DNA from: Morinoia aosen
Taxonomy: Eukaryota; Arthropoda; Malacostraca; Amphipoda; Talitridae
Length of the DNA stretch: 64,000 bases
Direction of reading: 5' to 3'
NCBI GenBank assembly: GCA_030386875.1
Contig: JASJYW010000026.1
Location: 13,658,246-13,722,245 of the forward strand
Below the pieces are notes generated by a model. It did not search any database, was not told the origin of the DNA, and worked only from the letters and a program-made list of their open reading frames with translations. Below are positions 1-14,500 of this stretch, piece by piece. Each line of letters begins with the position of its first letter. Within the stretch, counting starts at the first letter, position 1. The translations under genes were made by a program, and so were the position numbers.

Positions 1-426
1 NNNNNNNNNNNNNNNNNNNNNNNNNNNNNNNNNNNNNNNNNNNNNNNNNNNNNNNNNNNNNNNNNNNNNNNNNNNNNNNNNNNNNNNNNNNNNNNNNNNN
101 NNNNNNNNNNNNNNNNNNNNNNNNNNNNNNNNNNNNNNNNNNNNNNNNNNNNNNNNNNNNNNNNNNNNNNNNNNNNNNNNNNNNNNNNNNNNNNNNNNNN
201 NNNNNNNNNNNNNNNNNNNNNNNNNNNNNNNNNNNNNNNNNNNNNNNNNNNNNNNNNNNNNNNNNNNNNNNNNNNNNNNNNNNNNNNNNNNNNNNNNNNN
301 NNNNNNNNNNNNNNNNNNNNNNNNNNNNNNNNNNNNNNNNNNNNNNNNNNNNNNNNNNNNNNNNNNNNNNNNNNNNNNNNNNNNNNNNNNNNNNNNNNNN
401 NNNNNNNNNNNNNNNNNNNNNNNNNN
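1..426. other. Assembly gap (N run)
   Basis: All bases are N. The first readable bases continue directly in the 119-bp satellite, so the gap lies inside or at the edge of the array. Confidence 0.99.
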
Positions 427-3400
427 GGCCATTCCTAGGCCGAATGCGGTGCAAATCAAGTCGTTTGCTGTTTCCCGCGGCGACATAGGCGGAAAAGTGC
501 ATATTTAGCCGTTTCCACGGTCGACAGAGCTAAAATGCGTGTTTTGGGCCATTCCAAGGCCGAATGCGGTGAAAAACACGTCGTTTGCTGTTTCCCGTGG
601 CGACATAGGCGGAACGTGCATATTTAGCCGATTCCACGGTCGACAGAGCTAAAATGCGTGTTTTGGGCCATTCCGAGGCCGAATGCGGTGAAAATCAAGT
701 CGTTTGCTGTTCCCGTGGCGACATAGGCGGAAAGTGCATATTTAGCCGTTTCAAACGGTCGACAGAGCTAAAATGCGTGTTTTGGGTCATTCCCTAGGCC
801 GAATGCGGTGAAAATCACGTCGTTTGCTGTTTCCCGTGCGACATAGGCGGAAAGTGCATATTTAGCCGATTCCACGGTCGACAGGGCAAAAATGCGTGTT
901 TTGGGCCATTCCTAGGCCGAATGCGGTGAAAAATCACGTCGTTTGCTGTTTCCCGTGGCGACGTAGGCGGGAAAGTGCATGTTTAGCCGATTCCACGGTC
1001 GACAAAGATAAAATGCGTGTTTTGGGGCCATTCCTAGGCCGAATGCGGTGAAAATCACGTCGTTTGCTGTTTCCCGTGGCGACATAGGCGGAAAGTACAT
1101 ATTCAGCCGATTCCACGGTCGACAGAGCTTAAAATGCGTGTTTTGGGCCATTCCTAGGCCGAATGCGGTGAAAATCACGTCGTTTGCTGTTTCCCGTGGC
1201 GACATAGGCGGAAAGTGCATATTTAGCCGTTTCCACGGTCGACAGAGCTAAAATGCGTGTTTTTGGGCCATTCCTAGGCCGAATGAGGTGAAAATCACGT
1301 CGTTTGCTGTTTCTCGTGGCGACATAGGCGGAGAAAGCATATTTAGCCGATTCCACGGTCGACAGAGCTAAAATGCGTGTTTTATGCCATTCCTAGGCCG
1401 AATGCGGTGAAAATCACGTCGTTTGCTGTTTCCCGTGGCGACATAGGCGGAAAGTGCATATTTAGCCGTTTCCACGGTCGACAGGGCTGAAATGCGTGTT
1501 TTTGGGCCATTCCTAGGCCGAATGCGGTGGAAAACCACGTCGTTTGCTGTTTCCCGTGGCGACATTGGCGGAAAGTGCATATTTAGCAGATTCCACGGTC
1601 GACAGAGCTAAAATGCGTGTTTGGTCCATTGCTAGGCCGAATGCGGTGAAAATCACGTCGTTTGCTGTTTCCCGTGGCGACATAGGCGGAAAGTGCATAT
1701 TTAGCCGTTTCCACGGTCGACAGAGCTAAAATGCGTGTTTTTGGGCCATTCCTAGGCCGAATGCGGTGAAAATCACGTCGTTTGCTGTTTCCCGTGGCAA
1801 CATAGGCGGAAAGTGCATATTTAGCCGATTCCACGGTCGACAGAGCCTAAAATGCGTGTTTTGGGCCATTCCTAGGCCGAATGCGGTGAAAATCACGTCG
1901 TTTGCTGTTTCCCGTGGCGACATAGGCGGAAAGTGCATATTTAGCCGATTCCACGGTCGACAGAGCTAAAATGCGTGTTTTGGGCCATTCCTAGGCCGAA
2001 TGCGGGGAAAATCACGCCGTTTGCTGTTTCCCTTGGCGGACATAGGCGGAAAGTGCATATTTAGCTGATTCCACGGTCGACAGAGCTAAAATGCGTGTTT
2101 TGGGCCATTCCTAGGCCGAATGGCGGGAAAATCACGTCGTTTGCTGTTTTCCCGTGGCGACATAGGCGGAAAGTGCATATTTAGCCGATTCCACGGTCGA
2201 CAGAGCTAAAATGCGTGTTTTTGGGCCATTCCTAGGCCGAATGCGGGAAAATCACGCCGTTTGCTGTTTCCCGTGGTGAGATAGGCGGAAAGTGCATATT
2301 TAGCTGATTCCACGGTCGACAGAGCTAAAATGCGTGTTTTTGGGCCATTCCTAGGCCGAATGCGGTGAAAATCACGTCGTTTGCTGTTTCCCGTGGCGAC
2401 GTAGGCGGAAAGTGCATATTTAGCCGATTCCACGGTCGACAGAGCTAAAATGCGTGTTTTGGGCCATTCCTAGGCCGAATGCGGTGAAAATCACGTCGTT
2501 TGCTGATTCCCGTGGTGACATAGGCGGAAAGTGCATATTTAGACCGATTCCACGGTCGACAGAGCTAAAAATGCGTGTTTTGGGCCATTCCTAGGCCGAA
2601 TGCGGTGAAAATCAAGTCGTTTGCTGTTTCCCGCGGCGACATAGGCGGAAAGTGCATATTTAGCCGTTTCCACGGTCGACAGAGCTAAAATGCGTGTTTT
2701 GGGCCATTCCAAGGCCGAATGCGGTGAAAATCACGTCCGTTTGCTGTTTCCCGTGGCGACATAGGCGGAAAGTGCATATTTAGAGCCGATTCCACGGTCG
2801 ACAGAGCTAAAATGCGTGTTTTTGGGCCATTCCGAGGCCGAATGCGGTGAAAATCAAGTCGTTTGCTGTTTCCCGTGGCGACATAGGCGGAAAGTGCATA
2901 TTTAGCCGTTTCAACGGTCGACAGAGCTAAAATGCGTGTTTTGGGTCATTCCTAGGGCCGAATGCGGTGAAAATCACGTCGTTTGCTGTTTCCCGTGGCG
3001 ACATAGGCGGAAAGTGCATATTTAGCCGATTCCACGGTCGGACAGGGCAAAAATGCGTGTTTTGGGCCATTCTAGGCCGAATGCGGTGAAAATCACGTCG
3101 TTTGCTGTTTCCCGTGGCGACGTAGGCGGAAAGTGCATGTTTAGCCGATTCCACGGTCGACAAAGCTAAAATGCGTGTTTTGGGGCCATTCCTAGGCCGA
3201 ATGCGGTGAAAATCACGTCGTTTGCTGTTTCCCGTGGCGACATAGGCGGAAAGTACATATTCAGCCGATTCCACGGTCGACAGAGCTAAAATGCGTGTTT
3301 TGGGCCATTCCTAGGCCGAATGCGGTGAAAATCACGTCGTTTGCTGTTTCCCGTGGCGACATAGGCGGAAAGTTCATATTTAGCCGTTTCCACGGTCGAC

Positions 3401-3456
3401 AGAGCTAAAATGCGTGTTTTGGGCCATTCCTAGGCCGAATGAGGTGAAAATCACGT
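427..3456 (+). repeat. Higher-order repeat, about 18-monomer spacing
   Basis: The variant string at 427-1300 (GCGGCGACATAGG, AAATCAAGTCG, GAATGAGGTG and others in order) recurs at 2583-3456, a spacing of 2156 bases. That equals 18 monomers plus about 14 inserted bases. The match ends near the GAATGAGGTG monomer (1285 and 3441): the TTATGCC marker at 1384 has no partner in the second copy. Confidence 0.75.
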
Positions 3457-4089
3457 CGTTTGCGGTTTCCCCGTGGCGACATAGGCGGAAATGCATATTA
3501 GCCGATTCCACGGTCGACAGAGCTAAAATGCGTGTTTTGGGCCATTCCTAGGCCGAATGCGGTGAAAATCACGTCGTTTGCTATTTCCCGTGGCGACGTA
3601 GGCGGGAAGTGCATATTTAGCCGATTCCACGGTCGACAGAGCTAAAATGCGTGTTTTGGGCCATTCCTAGGGCCGAATGCGGTGAAAATCACGTCGTTTG
3701 CTGTTTCCCGTGGCGACATAGGCGGAAAGTGCATATTTAAGCCGATTCCACGGTCGACAGGGCAAAAATGCGTGTTTTGGGCCATTCCTAGGCCGAATGC
3801 GGTGAAAATCACGTCGTTTGCTGTTTCCCGTGGCGACATAGGCGGAAAGTGCTATTTAGGCCGATTCCACGGTCGACAGGGCAAAAATGCGTGTTTTTGG
3901 GCCATTCCTAGGCCGAATGCGGTGAAAATCACGTCGTTTGCTGTTTCCCGTGGCGACATAGGCGAAAAGTGCATATTTAGCCGTTTCCACGGTCGACAGA
4001 GCTAAAATGCGTGTTTTGGGCCATTCCTAGGCCGAATGCGGTGAAAATCACGTCGTTTGCTGTTTCCCGTGGCGACATAGGCGGAAAGT

Positions 4090-6490
4090 GCATATTTAGC
4101 CGATTCCACGGTCGACAGAGCTGAAATGCGTGTTTTGGGCCATTCCTAGGCCGAATACGGTAAAAATCACGTCGTTTGCTGTTTCCCGTGGCGACATAGG
4201 CGGAAAGTGCATATTTAGCCGTTTCCCCACGGTCGACAGGGCTAAAATGCGGTGTTTTGGGCCATTCATAGGCCGAATGCGGTGAAACTCACGTCGTTTG
4301 CTGTTTCCCGTGGCGACATAGGCGGAAAGTGCATATTTAGCCGATTCCACGGTCGACAGAGCTAAAATGCGTGTTTTGGGCCATTCCTAGGCCGTATGCG
4401 GTGAAAATCACGTCGTTTGCTGTTTCCCGTGGCGACATAGGCGGAAAGTGCATATTTAGCCGTTTCCACGGTCGACAGAGCTAAAATGCGTGTTTTGGGC
4501 CATTCCTAGGCCGAATGCAGTGAAAATCACGTCGTTTGCTGTTTCCCGTGGCGACATAGGCGGAAAGTGCATATTTAGCCGATTCCACGGTCGACAGAGC
4601 TAAAATGCGTGTTTTTGGCCATTCCTAGGCCGAATGCGGTGAAAATCACGTCGATTGCTGTTTCCCGTGGCGACATAGGCGGAAAGTGCATATTTAGCCG
4701 ATTCCACGGTCGACAGAGCTAAAATGCGTGTTTTGGGCCATTCCTAGGCCGAATGCGGTGAAAATCACGTCGTTTGCTGTTTCCCGTGGCGACATAGGCG
4801 GAAAGTGCATATTTAGCCGATTCCACGGTCGACAGGGCAAAAATGCGTGTTTTGGGCCATTCCTAGGCCGAATGCGGTGAAAATCACGTCGTTTGCTGTT
4901 TCCCGTGGCGACATAGGCGGAAAGTGCATATTTAGCCGATTCCACGGTCGACAGGGCAAAAATGCGTGTTTTGGGCCATTCCTAGGCCGAATGCGGTGAA
5001 AATCACGTCGTTTGCTGTTTCCCGTGGCGACATAGGCGGAAAGTGCATATTTAGCCGTTCTCCCCACGGTCGACAGAGCTAAAATGCGTGTTTTGGGCCA
5101 TTCCTAGGCCGAATGCGGTGAAAATCACGTCGTTTGCTGTTTCCCGTGGCGACATAGGCGGAAAGTGCATATTTAGCCGATTCCACGGTCGACAGAGCTG
5201 AAATGCGTGTTTTGGGCCATTCCTAGGCCGAATACGGTAAAAATCACGTCGTTTGCTGTTTCCCGTGGCAACATAGGCGGAAAGTGCATATTTAGCCGTT
5301 TCCACGGTCGACATGGCTAAAATGCGTGTTTTGGGCCATTCATAGGCCGAATGCGGTGAAACTCACGTCGTTTGCTGTTTCCCATGGCGACATAGGCGGA
5401 AAGTGCATATTTAGCCGATTCCACGGGTCGACAGAGCTAAAATGCGTGTTTTGGGCCATTCCTAGGCCGTATGCGGTGAAAATCTCGTCGTTTGCTGTTT
5501 CCCGTGGCGACATAGGCGGAAAGTGCATATTTAGCCGTTTCCACGGTCGACAGAGCTAAGCTGCGTGTTTTGGGCCATTCCTAGGCCGAATGCAGTGAAA
5601 ATCACGTCGTTTGCTGTTTCCCGTGGCGACATAGGCGGAAAGTGCATATTTAGCCGATTCCACGGTCGACAGAGCTAAAATGCGTGTTTTTTGGCCATTC
5701 CTAGGCCGAATGCGGTGAAAATCACGTCGATTGCTGTTTCCCCTGGCGACATAGGCGGAAAGTGCATATTTAGCCGATTCCACGGTCGACAGAGCTAAAA
5801 TACGTGTTTTGGGCCATTCCTAGGCCGAATGCGGTGAAAATCACGTTGTTTGCTGTTTCCCGTCGGCGACATAGGCGGAAAGTGCATATTTAGCCGATTC
5901 CACGGTCGACAGAGCTAAAATGCGTGTTTGGGCCATTACCATGCCGAATGCGGTGAAAATCACGTCGTTTGCTGTTTCCCGTGGCGATATAGGCGGAAAG
6001 TGCAATATTTAGCTGTTTCCACGGTCGACAGAGCTAAAATGCGTGTTTTGGGTCATTCCTAGGCCGAATGCTGTGAAAATCACGTCGTTTGCTGTTTCCC
6101 CCGTGGCGACATAGGCGGAAAGTGCATATTCAGCCGATTCCACGGTCGACAGAGCTAAAATGCGTGTTTTGGGCCATTCCTAGTCCGAATGCCGTAAAAA
6201 TCACGTCGTTTGCTGTTTCCCGTGGCGACATAGGCCGGAAAGTGCATATTTAGCCGTTTCCACGGTCGACCAGGGCTAAAATGCGTGTTTTGGGCCATTC
6301 ATAGGCCGAATGCGGTGAAAATCACGTCGTTTGCTGTTTCCCGTGGCGACATAGGCGGAAAGTGCATATTTAGCCGATTGCACGGTCGACAGAGCTAAAA
6401 TGCGTGTTTTGGGCCATTCCTAGGCCGTATGCGGTGAAAATCACGTCGTTTGCTGTTTCCCCGTGGCGACATAGGCGGAAAGTGACTATT
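4090..6490 (+). repeat. Higher-order repeat, 8-9 monomer spacing
   Basis: Paired rare variants recur: CTGAAATGCG followed by GAATACGG at 4121 and 5198, GTGAAACTCACG near 4286 and 5363, and GGCCGTATGCGG near 4391, 5466 and 6421. Spacings of 1077, 1075 and 955 bases equal about 9, 9 and 8 monomers plus a few 1-base insertions. This is a local amplification nested in the longer array. Confidence 0.7.
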
Positions 6491-7494
6491 TAGCCGTTTC
6501 CACGGTCGACAGAGCTAAAATGCGTGTTTTGGGCCATTCCTATGCCGAATGCGGTGAAAATCACGTCGTTTGCTGTTTCCCGTGGCGACATAGGCGGAAA
6601 GTGCATATTTAGCCCGATTCCACGGTCGACAGAGCTAAAATGCGTGTTTTGGGCCATTCCTAGGCCGAATGCGGACAAAAATCACGTCGTTTGCTGTTTC
6701 CCGTGGCGACATAGGCGGAAAGTGCATATTCAGTCGATTCCACGGTCGACAGAGCTAAAATGCGTGTTTTGGGCCATTCCTAGGCCGAATGCGGTGAAAA
6801 TCACGTCGTTTGCTGTTTCCCGTGGCGACATAGGCGGAAAGTTCATATTTAGCCGTTTCCACGGTCGACAGAGCTAAAATGCGTGTTTTGGGCCATTCCT
6901 AGGCCGAATGAGGTGAAAATCACGTCGTTTGCGGTTTCCCGTAACGATATAGGCGGAAATGCATATTTAGCCGATTCCACGGTCGACAGAGCTAAAATGC
7001 GTGTTTTGGGCCATTCCTAGGCCGAATGCGGTGAAAATCACGTCGTTTGCTATTTCCCGTGGCGACGTAGGCGGGAAGTGCATATTTAGCCGATTCCACG
7101 GTCGACAGAGCTAAAATGCGTGTTTCGGGCCATTCCTAGGCCGAATGCGGTGAAAATCACGTCGTTTGCTGTTTCCCGTGGCGACATAGGCGGAAAGTGC
7201 ATATTTAGCCGATTCCACAGTCGACAGAGCTAAAATGCGTGTTTTGGGCCATTCCTAGGCCGAATGCGGTGAAAATCAAGTCGTTTGCTGTTTCCCGTGG
7301 CGACATTGGCGGAAAGTGCATATTTAGCCGTTTCCCACGGTCGACAGAGCTAAAATGCGTGTTTTGGGCCATTCCTAGGCCGAATGCGGTGAAAATCACG
7401 TCGTTTGCTGTTTCCGTGGCGACATAGGCGGAAAGTGCATATTTAGCCGTTTCCACGGTCGACAGAGCTAAAATGCGTGTTTGGGCCATTCCTA

Positions 7495-10400
7495 GCCGAA
7501 TGAGGTGAAAATCACGTCGTTTGCTGTTTCTCGTGGCGACATAGGCGGAGAAAGCATATTTAGCCGATTCCACGGTCGACAGAGCTAAAATGCGTGTTTT
7601 ATGCCATTCCCTAGGCCTAATGCGGTGAAAATCACGTCCTTTGCTGTTTCCCGTGGCGACATAGGCGGAAAGTGCATATTTAGCCGTTTCCACGGTCGAC
7701 AGGGCTGAAATGCGTGTTTTGGGCCATTCCTAGGCCGAATGCGGTGAAAACCACGTCGTTTGCTGTTTCCCGTGGCGAGATTGGCGGAAAGTGCCATATT
7801 TAGCAGATTCCACGGTCGACAGAGCTAAAATGCGTGTTTTGGTCCATTGCTAGGCCGAATGCGGTGAAAATCACGTCGTTTGCTGTTTCCCGTGGCGACA
7901 TAGGCGGAAAGTGCATATTTTAGCCGTTTCCACGGTCGACAGAGCTAAAATGCGTGTTTTGGGCCATTCCTAGGCCGAATGCGGTGAAAATCACGTCGTT
8001 TTCTGGTTTCCCGTGGCAAACATAGGCGGAAAGTGCATATTTAGCCGATTCCACGGTCGACAGAGCTAAAATGGCGTGTTTTGGGCCATTCCTAGGCCGA
8101 ATGCGGTGAAAATCACGTCGTTTGCTGTTTCCCGTGGTGACATAGGCGGAAAGTGCATATTTAGCCGATTCCACGGTCGACAGAGCTAAAATGCGTGTTT
8201 TGGGCCATTCCTAGGCCGAATGCGGGGAAAATCACCGCCGTTTGCTGTTTCCCGTGGCGACATAGGGCGGAAAGTGCATATTTAGCTGATTCCACGGTCG
8301 ACAGAGCTAAAATGCGTGTTTTGGGCCATTCCTAGGCCGAATGCGGTGAAAATCACGTCGTTTGCTGTTTCCCGTGGCGACGTAGGCGGAAAGTGCATAT
8401 TTAGCCGATTCCACGGTCGACAGAGCTAAAATGCGTGTTTTGGGCCATTCCTAGGCCGAATGCGGTGAAAATCACGTCGTTTGCTGTTTCCCGTGGTGAC
8501 ATAGGCGGAAAGTGCATATTTAGCCGATTCCACGGTCGACAGAGCTAAAATGCGTGTTTTGGGCCATTCTAGGCCGAATGCGGTGAAAATCAAGTCGTTT
8601 GCTGTTTCCCGCGGCCACATAGGCGGAAAGTGCATATTTAGCCGTTTCCCACGGTCGACAGAGCTAAAATGCGTGTTTTGGGCCATTCCAAGGCCGAATG
8701 CGGTGAAAATCACGTCGTTTGCTGTTTCCCGTGGCGACATAGGCGGAAAGTGCATATTTAGCCGATTCCACGGTCGACAGAGCTAAAATGCGTGTTTTGG
8801 GCCATTCCGAGGCCGAATGCGGTGAAAATCAAGTCGTTTGCTGTTTCCCGTGGCGACATAGGCGGAAAGTGCATATTTAGCCGTTTCAACGGTCGACAGA
8901 GCTAAATGCGTGTTTTGGGTCATTCCTAGGCCGAATGTGGTGAAAATCACGTCGTTTGCTGTTTCCCGTGGCGACATAGGCGGAAAGTGCATATTTAGCC
9001 GATTCCCACGGTCGACAGGGCAAAAATGCGTGTTTTGGGCCATTCCTAGGCCGAATGCGGTGAAAATCACGTCGTTTGCTGTTTCCCGTGGCGACATAGG
9101 CGGAAAGTGCATATTTAGCCGTTTCCACGGTCGACAGAGCTAAAATGCGTGTTTTTGGGCCATTCCTAGGCGAATGCGGTGAAAATCACGTCGTTTGCTG
9201 TTTCCCGTGGCGACATAGGCGGAAAGTGCATATTTAGCCGTTTCAACGGTCGACAGAGCTAAAATGCGTTGTTTTGGGTCATTCCTAGGCCGAATGTGGT
9301 GGAAAATCACGTCGTTTGCTGTTTCCCGTGGCGACATAGGCGGAAAGTGCATATTTAGCCGATTCCACGGTCGACAGGGCAAAAATGCGTGTTTTGGGCC
9401 ATTCCTAGGCCGAATGCGGTGAAAATCACGTCGTTTGCTGTTTCCCGTGGCGACATAGGCGGAAAGTGCATATTTAGCCGTTTCCACGGTCGACAGAGCT
9501 AAAATGCGTGTTTTGGGCCATTCCTAGGCCGAATGAGGTGAAAATCACGTCGTTTGCTGTTTCTCGTGGCGACATAGGCGGAGAAAGCATATTTAGCCGA
9601 TTCCACGGTCGACAGAGCTAAAATGCGTGTTTTATGCCATTCCTAGGCCTAATGCGGTGAAAATCACGTCCTTTGCTGTTTCCCGTGGCGACATAGGCGG
9701 AAAGTGCATATTTAGCCGTTTCCACGGTCGACAGGGCTGAAATGCGTGTTTTGGGCCATTCCTAGGCCGAATGCGGTGAAAACCACGTCGTTTGCTGTTT
9801 CCCGTGGCGACATTGGCGGAAAGTGCATATTTAGCAGATTCCACGGTCGACAGAGCTAAAATGCGTGTTTTGGTCCATTGCTAGGCCGAATGCGGTGAAA
9901 ATCACGTCGTTTGCTGTTTCCCGTGGCGACATAGGCGGAAAGTGCATATTTAGCCGTTTCCACGGTCGACAGAGCTAAAATGCGTGTTTTGGGCCATTCC
10001 TAGGCCGAATGCGGTGAAAATCACGTCGTTTTCTGTTTCCCGTGGCAACATAGGCGGAAAGTGCATATTTAGCCGATTCCACGGTCGACAGAGCTAAAAT
10101 GCGTGTTTTGGGCCATTCCTAGGCCGAATGCGGTGAAAATCACGTCGTTTGCTGTTTCCCGTGGTGACATAGGCGGAAAGTGCATATTTAGCCGATTCCA
10201 CGGTCGACAGAGCTAAAATGCGTGTTTTGGGCCATTCCTAGGCCGAATGCGGGGAAAATCACGCCGTTTGCTGTTTCCCGTGGCGACATAGGCGGAAAGT
10301 GCATATTTAGCTGATTCCACGGTCGACAGAGCTAAAATGCGTGTTTTGGGCCATTCCTAGGCCGAATGCGGTGAAAATCACGTCGTTTGCTGTTTCCCGT

Positions 10401-11517
10401 GGCGACGTAGGCGGAAAGTGCATATTTAGCCGATTCCACGGTCGACAGAGCTAAAATGCGTGTTTTGGGCCATTCCTAGGCCGAATGCGGTGAAAATCAC
10501 GTCGTTTGCTGTTTCCCGTGGTGACATAGGCGGAAAGTGCATATTTAGCCGATTCCACGGTCGACAGAGCTAAAATGCGTGTTTTGGGCCATTCCTAGGC
10601 CGAATGCGGTGAAAATCAAGTCGTTTGCTGTTTCCCGCGGCCACATAGGCGGAAAGTGCATATTTAGCCGTTTCCACGGTCGACAGAGCTAAAATGCGTG
10701 TTTTGGGCCATTCCAAGGCCGAATGCGGTGAAAATCACGTCGTTTGCTGTTTCCCGTGGCGACATAGGCGGAAAGTGCATATTTAGCCGATTCCACGGTC
10801 GACAGAGCTAAAATGCGTGTTTTGGGCCATTCCGAGGCCGAATGCGGTGAAAATCAAGTCGTTTGCTGTTTCCCGTGGCGACATAGGCGGAAAGTGCATA
10901 TTTAGCCGTTTCAACGGTCGACAGAGCTAAAATGCGTGTTTTGGGTCATTCCTAGGCCGAATGTGGTGAAAATCACGTCGTTTGCTGTTTCCCGTGGCGA
11001 CATAGGCGGAAAGTGCATATTTAGCCGATTCCACGGTCGACAGGGCAAAAATGCGTGTTTTGGGCCATTCCTAGGCCGAATGCGGTGAAAATCACGTCGT
11101 TTGCTGTTTCCCGTGGCGACATAGGCGGAAAGTGCATATTTAGCCGTTTCCACGGTCGACAGAGCTAAAATGCGTGTTTTGGGCCATTCCTAGGCCGAAT
11201 GCGGTGAAAATCACGTCGTTTGCTGTTTCCCGTGGCGACATAGGCGGAAAGTGCATATTTAGCCGTTTCAACGGTCGACAGAGCTAAAATGCGTGTTTTG
11301 GGTCATTCCTAGGCCGAATGTGGTGAAAATCACGTCGTTTGCTGTTTCCCGTGGCGACATAGGCGGAAAGTGCATATTTAGCCGATTCCACGGTCGACAG
11401 GGCAAAAATGCGTGTTTTGGGCCATTCCTAGGCCGAATGCGGTGAAAATCACGTCGTTTGCTGTTTCCCGTGGCGACATAGGCGGAAAGTGCATATTTAG
11501 CCGTTTCCACGGTCGAC
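7495..11517 (+). repeat. Higher-order repeat, 17-monomer spacing, two copies
   Basis: The variant series GAGGTG, TTCTCGTGG, GGCGGAGAAAGC, TTATGCC, GGCCTAATGCGG, GTCCTTTGCTG, GAAAACCACG, CATTGGCGG, GGTCCATTGC and GTTTTCTG runs from about 7495 and again from about 9528. The TTATGCC markers are at 7601 and 9634, spaced 2033, or 17 monomers plus 10. The first copy carries the extra single bases; the second is clean. A 3-monomer unit is additionally duplicated at its end (about 10911-11153 and 11268-11510, spaced 357). Confidence 0.85.
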
Positions 11518-14500
11518 AGAGCTAAAATGCGTGTTTTGGGCCATTCCTAGGCCGAATGCGGTGAAAATCACGTCGTTTGCTGTTTCCCGTGGCGACATAG
11601 GCGGAAAGTGCATATTTAGCCGATTCCACGGTCGACAGAGCTGAAATGCGTGTTTTGGGCCATTCCTAGGCCGAATGCGGTAAAAATCACGTCGTTTGCT
11701 GTTTCCCGTGGCGACATAGGCGGAAAGTGCATATTTAGCCGTTTCCACGGTCGACAGGGCTAAAATGCGTGTTTTGGGCCATTCATAGGCCGAATGCGGT
11801 GAAAATCACGTCGTTTGCTGTTTCCCGTGGCGACATAGGCGGAAAGTGCATATTTAGCCGTTTCCACGGTCGACAGAGCTAAAATGCGTGTTTTGGGCCA
11901 TTCCTAGGCCGCATGCGGTGAAAATCACGTCGTATGCTGTTTCCCGTGGCGACATAGGCGGGAAGTGCTTATTTAGCCGTTTCCACGGTCGACAGAGCTA
12001 AAATGCGTGTTTTGAGCCATTCCTAGGCCGAATGCGGTGAAAATCACGTCGTTTGCTGTTTCCCGTGGCGACATAGGCGGAAAGTTCATATTTAGCCGTT
12101 TCCACGGTCGACAGAGCTAAAATGCGTGTTTTGGGCCATTCCTAGGCCGAATGAGGTGAAAATCACGTCGTTTGCGGTTTCCCGTGGCGACATAGGCGGA
12201 AATGCATATTTAGCCGATTCCACGGTCGACAGAGCTAAAATGCGTGTTTTGGGCCATTCCTAGGCCGAATGCGGTGAAAATCACGTCGTTTGCTATTTCC
12301 CGTGGCGACGTAGGCGGAAAGTGCATATTTAGCCGATTCCACGGTCGTCAGAGCTAAAATGAGTGTTTTGGGCCATTCCTAGGCCGAATGCGGTGAAAAT
12401 CACGTCGTTTGCTGTTTCCCGTGGCGATATAGGCGGAAAGTGCATATTTAGCCGATTCCACAGTCGACAGAGCTAAAATGCGTGTTTTGGGCCATTCCTA
12501 GGCCGAATGCGGTGAAAATCACGTCGTTTGCTGTTTCCCGTGGCGATATAGGCGGAAAGTGCATATTTAGCCGTTTCCACGGTCGACAGAGCTAAAATGC
12601 GTGTTTTGGGCCATTCCTAGGCCGAATGCGGTGAAAATCACGTCGTTTGCTGTTTCCCGTGGCGACATAGGCGGAAAGTGCATATTTAGCCGATTCCACG
12701 GTCGACAGAGCTAAAATGCGTGTTTTGGGCCATTCCTAGGCCGAATGCGGTAAAAATCACGTTGTTTGCTGTTTCCCGTGGCGACATAGGCGGAAAGTGC
12801 ATATTTAGCCGTTTCCACGGTCGACAGGGCTAAAATGCGTGTTTTGGGCCATTCATAGGCCGAATGCGGTGAAAATCACGTCGTTTGCTGTTTCCCGTGG
12901 CGACATAGGCGGAAAGTGCATATATAGCCGATTCCACGGTCGACAGAGCTGAAATGCGTGTTTTGGGCCATTCCTAGGCCGAATGCGGTGAAAATCACGT
13001 TGTTTGCTGTTTCCCGTGGCGACATAGGCGGAAAGTGCATATTTAGCCGATTCCACGGTCGACAGAGCTAAAATGCGTGTTTTGGGCCATTCCTAGGCCG
13101 AATGCGGTAAAAATCACGTCGTTTGCTGTTTCCCGTGGCGACATAGGCGGAAAGTGCATATTTAGCCGTTTCCACGGTCGACAGGGCTAAAATGCGTGTT
13201 TTGGGCCATTCATAGGCCGAATGCGGTGAAAATCACGTCGTTTGCTGTTTCCGGGGCGACATAGGCGGAAAGTGCATATTTAGCCGATTGCACGGTCGAC
13301 AGAGCTAAAATGCGTGTTTTGGGCCATTCCTAGGCCGTATGCGGTGAAAATCACGTCGTTTGCTGTTTCCCGTGGCGACATAGGCGGAAAGTGCCTATTT
13401 AGCCGTTTCCACGGTCGACAGAGCTAAAATGCGTGTTTTGGGCCATTCCTAGGCCGAATGCGGTGAAAATCACGTCGTTTGCTGTTTCCCGTGGCAACAT
13501 AGGCGGAAAGTGCATAATTAGCCGATTCCACGGTCGACAGAGCTAAAATGCGTGTTTTGGGCCATTCCTAGGCCGAATGCGGTGAAAATCACGTCGTATG
13601 CTGTTTCCCGTGGCGACATAGGCGGAAAGTGCATATTTAGCCGATTCCACGGTCGACAGAGCTAAAATGCGTGTTTTGGGCCATTCCTAGGCCGAATGCG
13701 GGGAAAATCACGCCGTATGCTGTTTCCCGTGGCGACATAGGCGGAAAGTGCATATTTAGCTGATTCCACGGTCGAGAGAGCTAAAATGCGTGTTTTGGGC
13801 CATTCCTAGGCCGAATGCGGTGAAAATCACGTCGTTTGCTGTTTCCCGTGGCGACGTAGGCGGAAAGTGCATATTTAGCCGATTCCACGGTCGACAGAGC
13901 TAAAATGCGTGTTTTGGGCCATTCCTAGGCCGAATGCGGTGAAAATCACGTCGTTTGCTGTTTCCCGTGGTGACATAGGCGGAAAGTGCATATTTAGCCG
14001 ATTCCACGGTCGACAGAGCTAAAATGCGTGTTTTGGGCCATTCCTAGGCCGAATGCGGTGAAAATCACGTCGTTTGCTGTTTCCCGTGGCGACGTAGGCG
14101 GAAAGTGCATATTTAGCCGATTCCACGGTCGACAGAGCTAAAATGCGTGTTTTGGGCCATTCCTAGGCCGAATGCGGTGAAAATCACGTCGTTTGCTGTT
14201 TCCCGTGGTGACATAGGCGGAAAGTGCATATTTAGCCGATTCCACGGTCGACAGAGCTAAAATGCGTGTTTTGGGCCATTCCTAGGCCGGATGCGGTGAA
14301 AATCACGTCGTTTGCTGTTTCCCGTGGTGACATAGGCGGAAAGTGCATATTTAGCCGATTCCACGGTCGACAGAGATAAAATGCGTGTTTTGGGCCATTC
14401 CTAGGCCGAATGCGGTGAAAATCAAGTCGTTTGCTGTTTCCCGCGGCGACATAGGCGGAAAGTGCATATTTAGCCGTTTCCACGGTCGACAGAGCTAAAA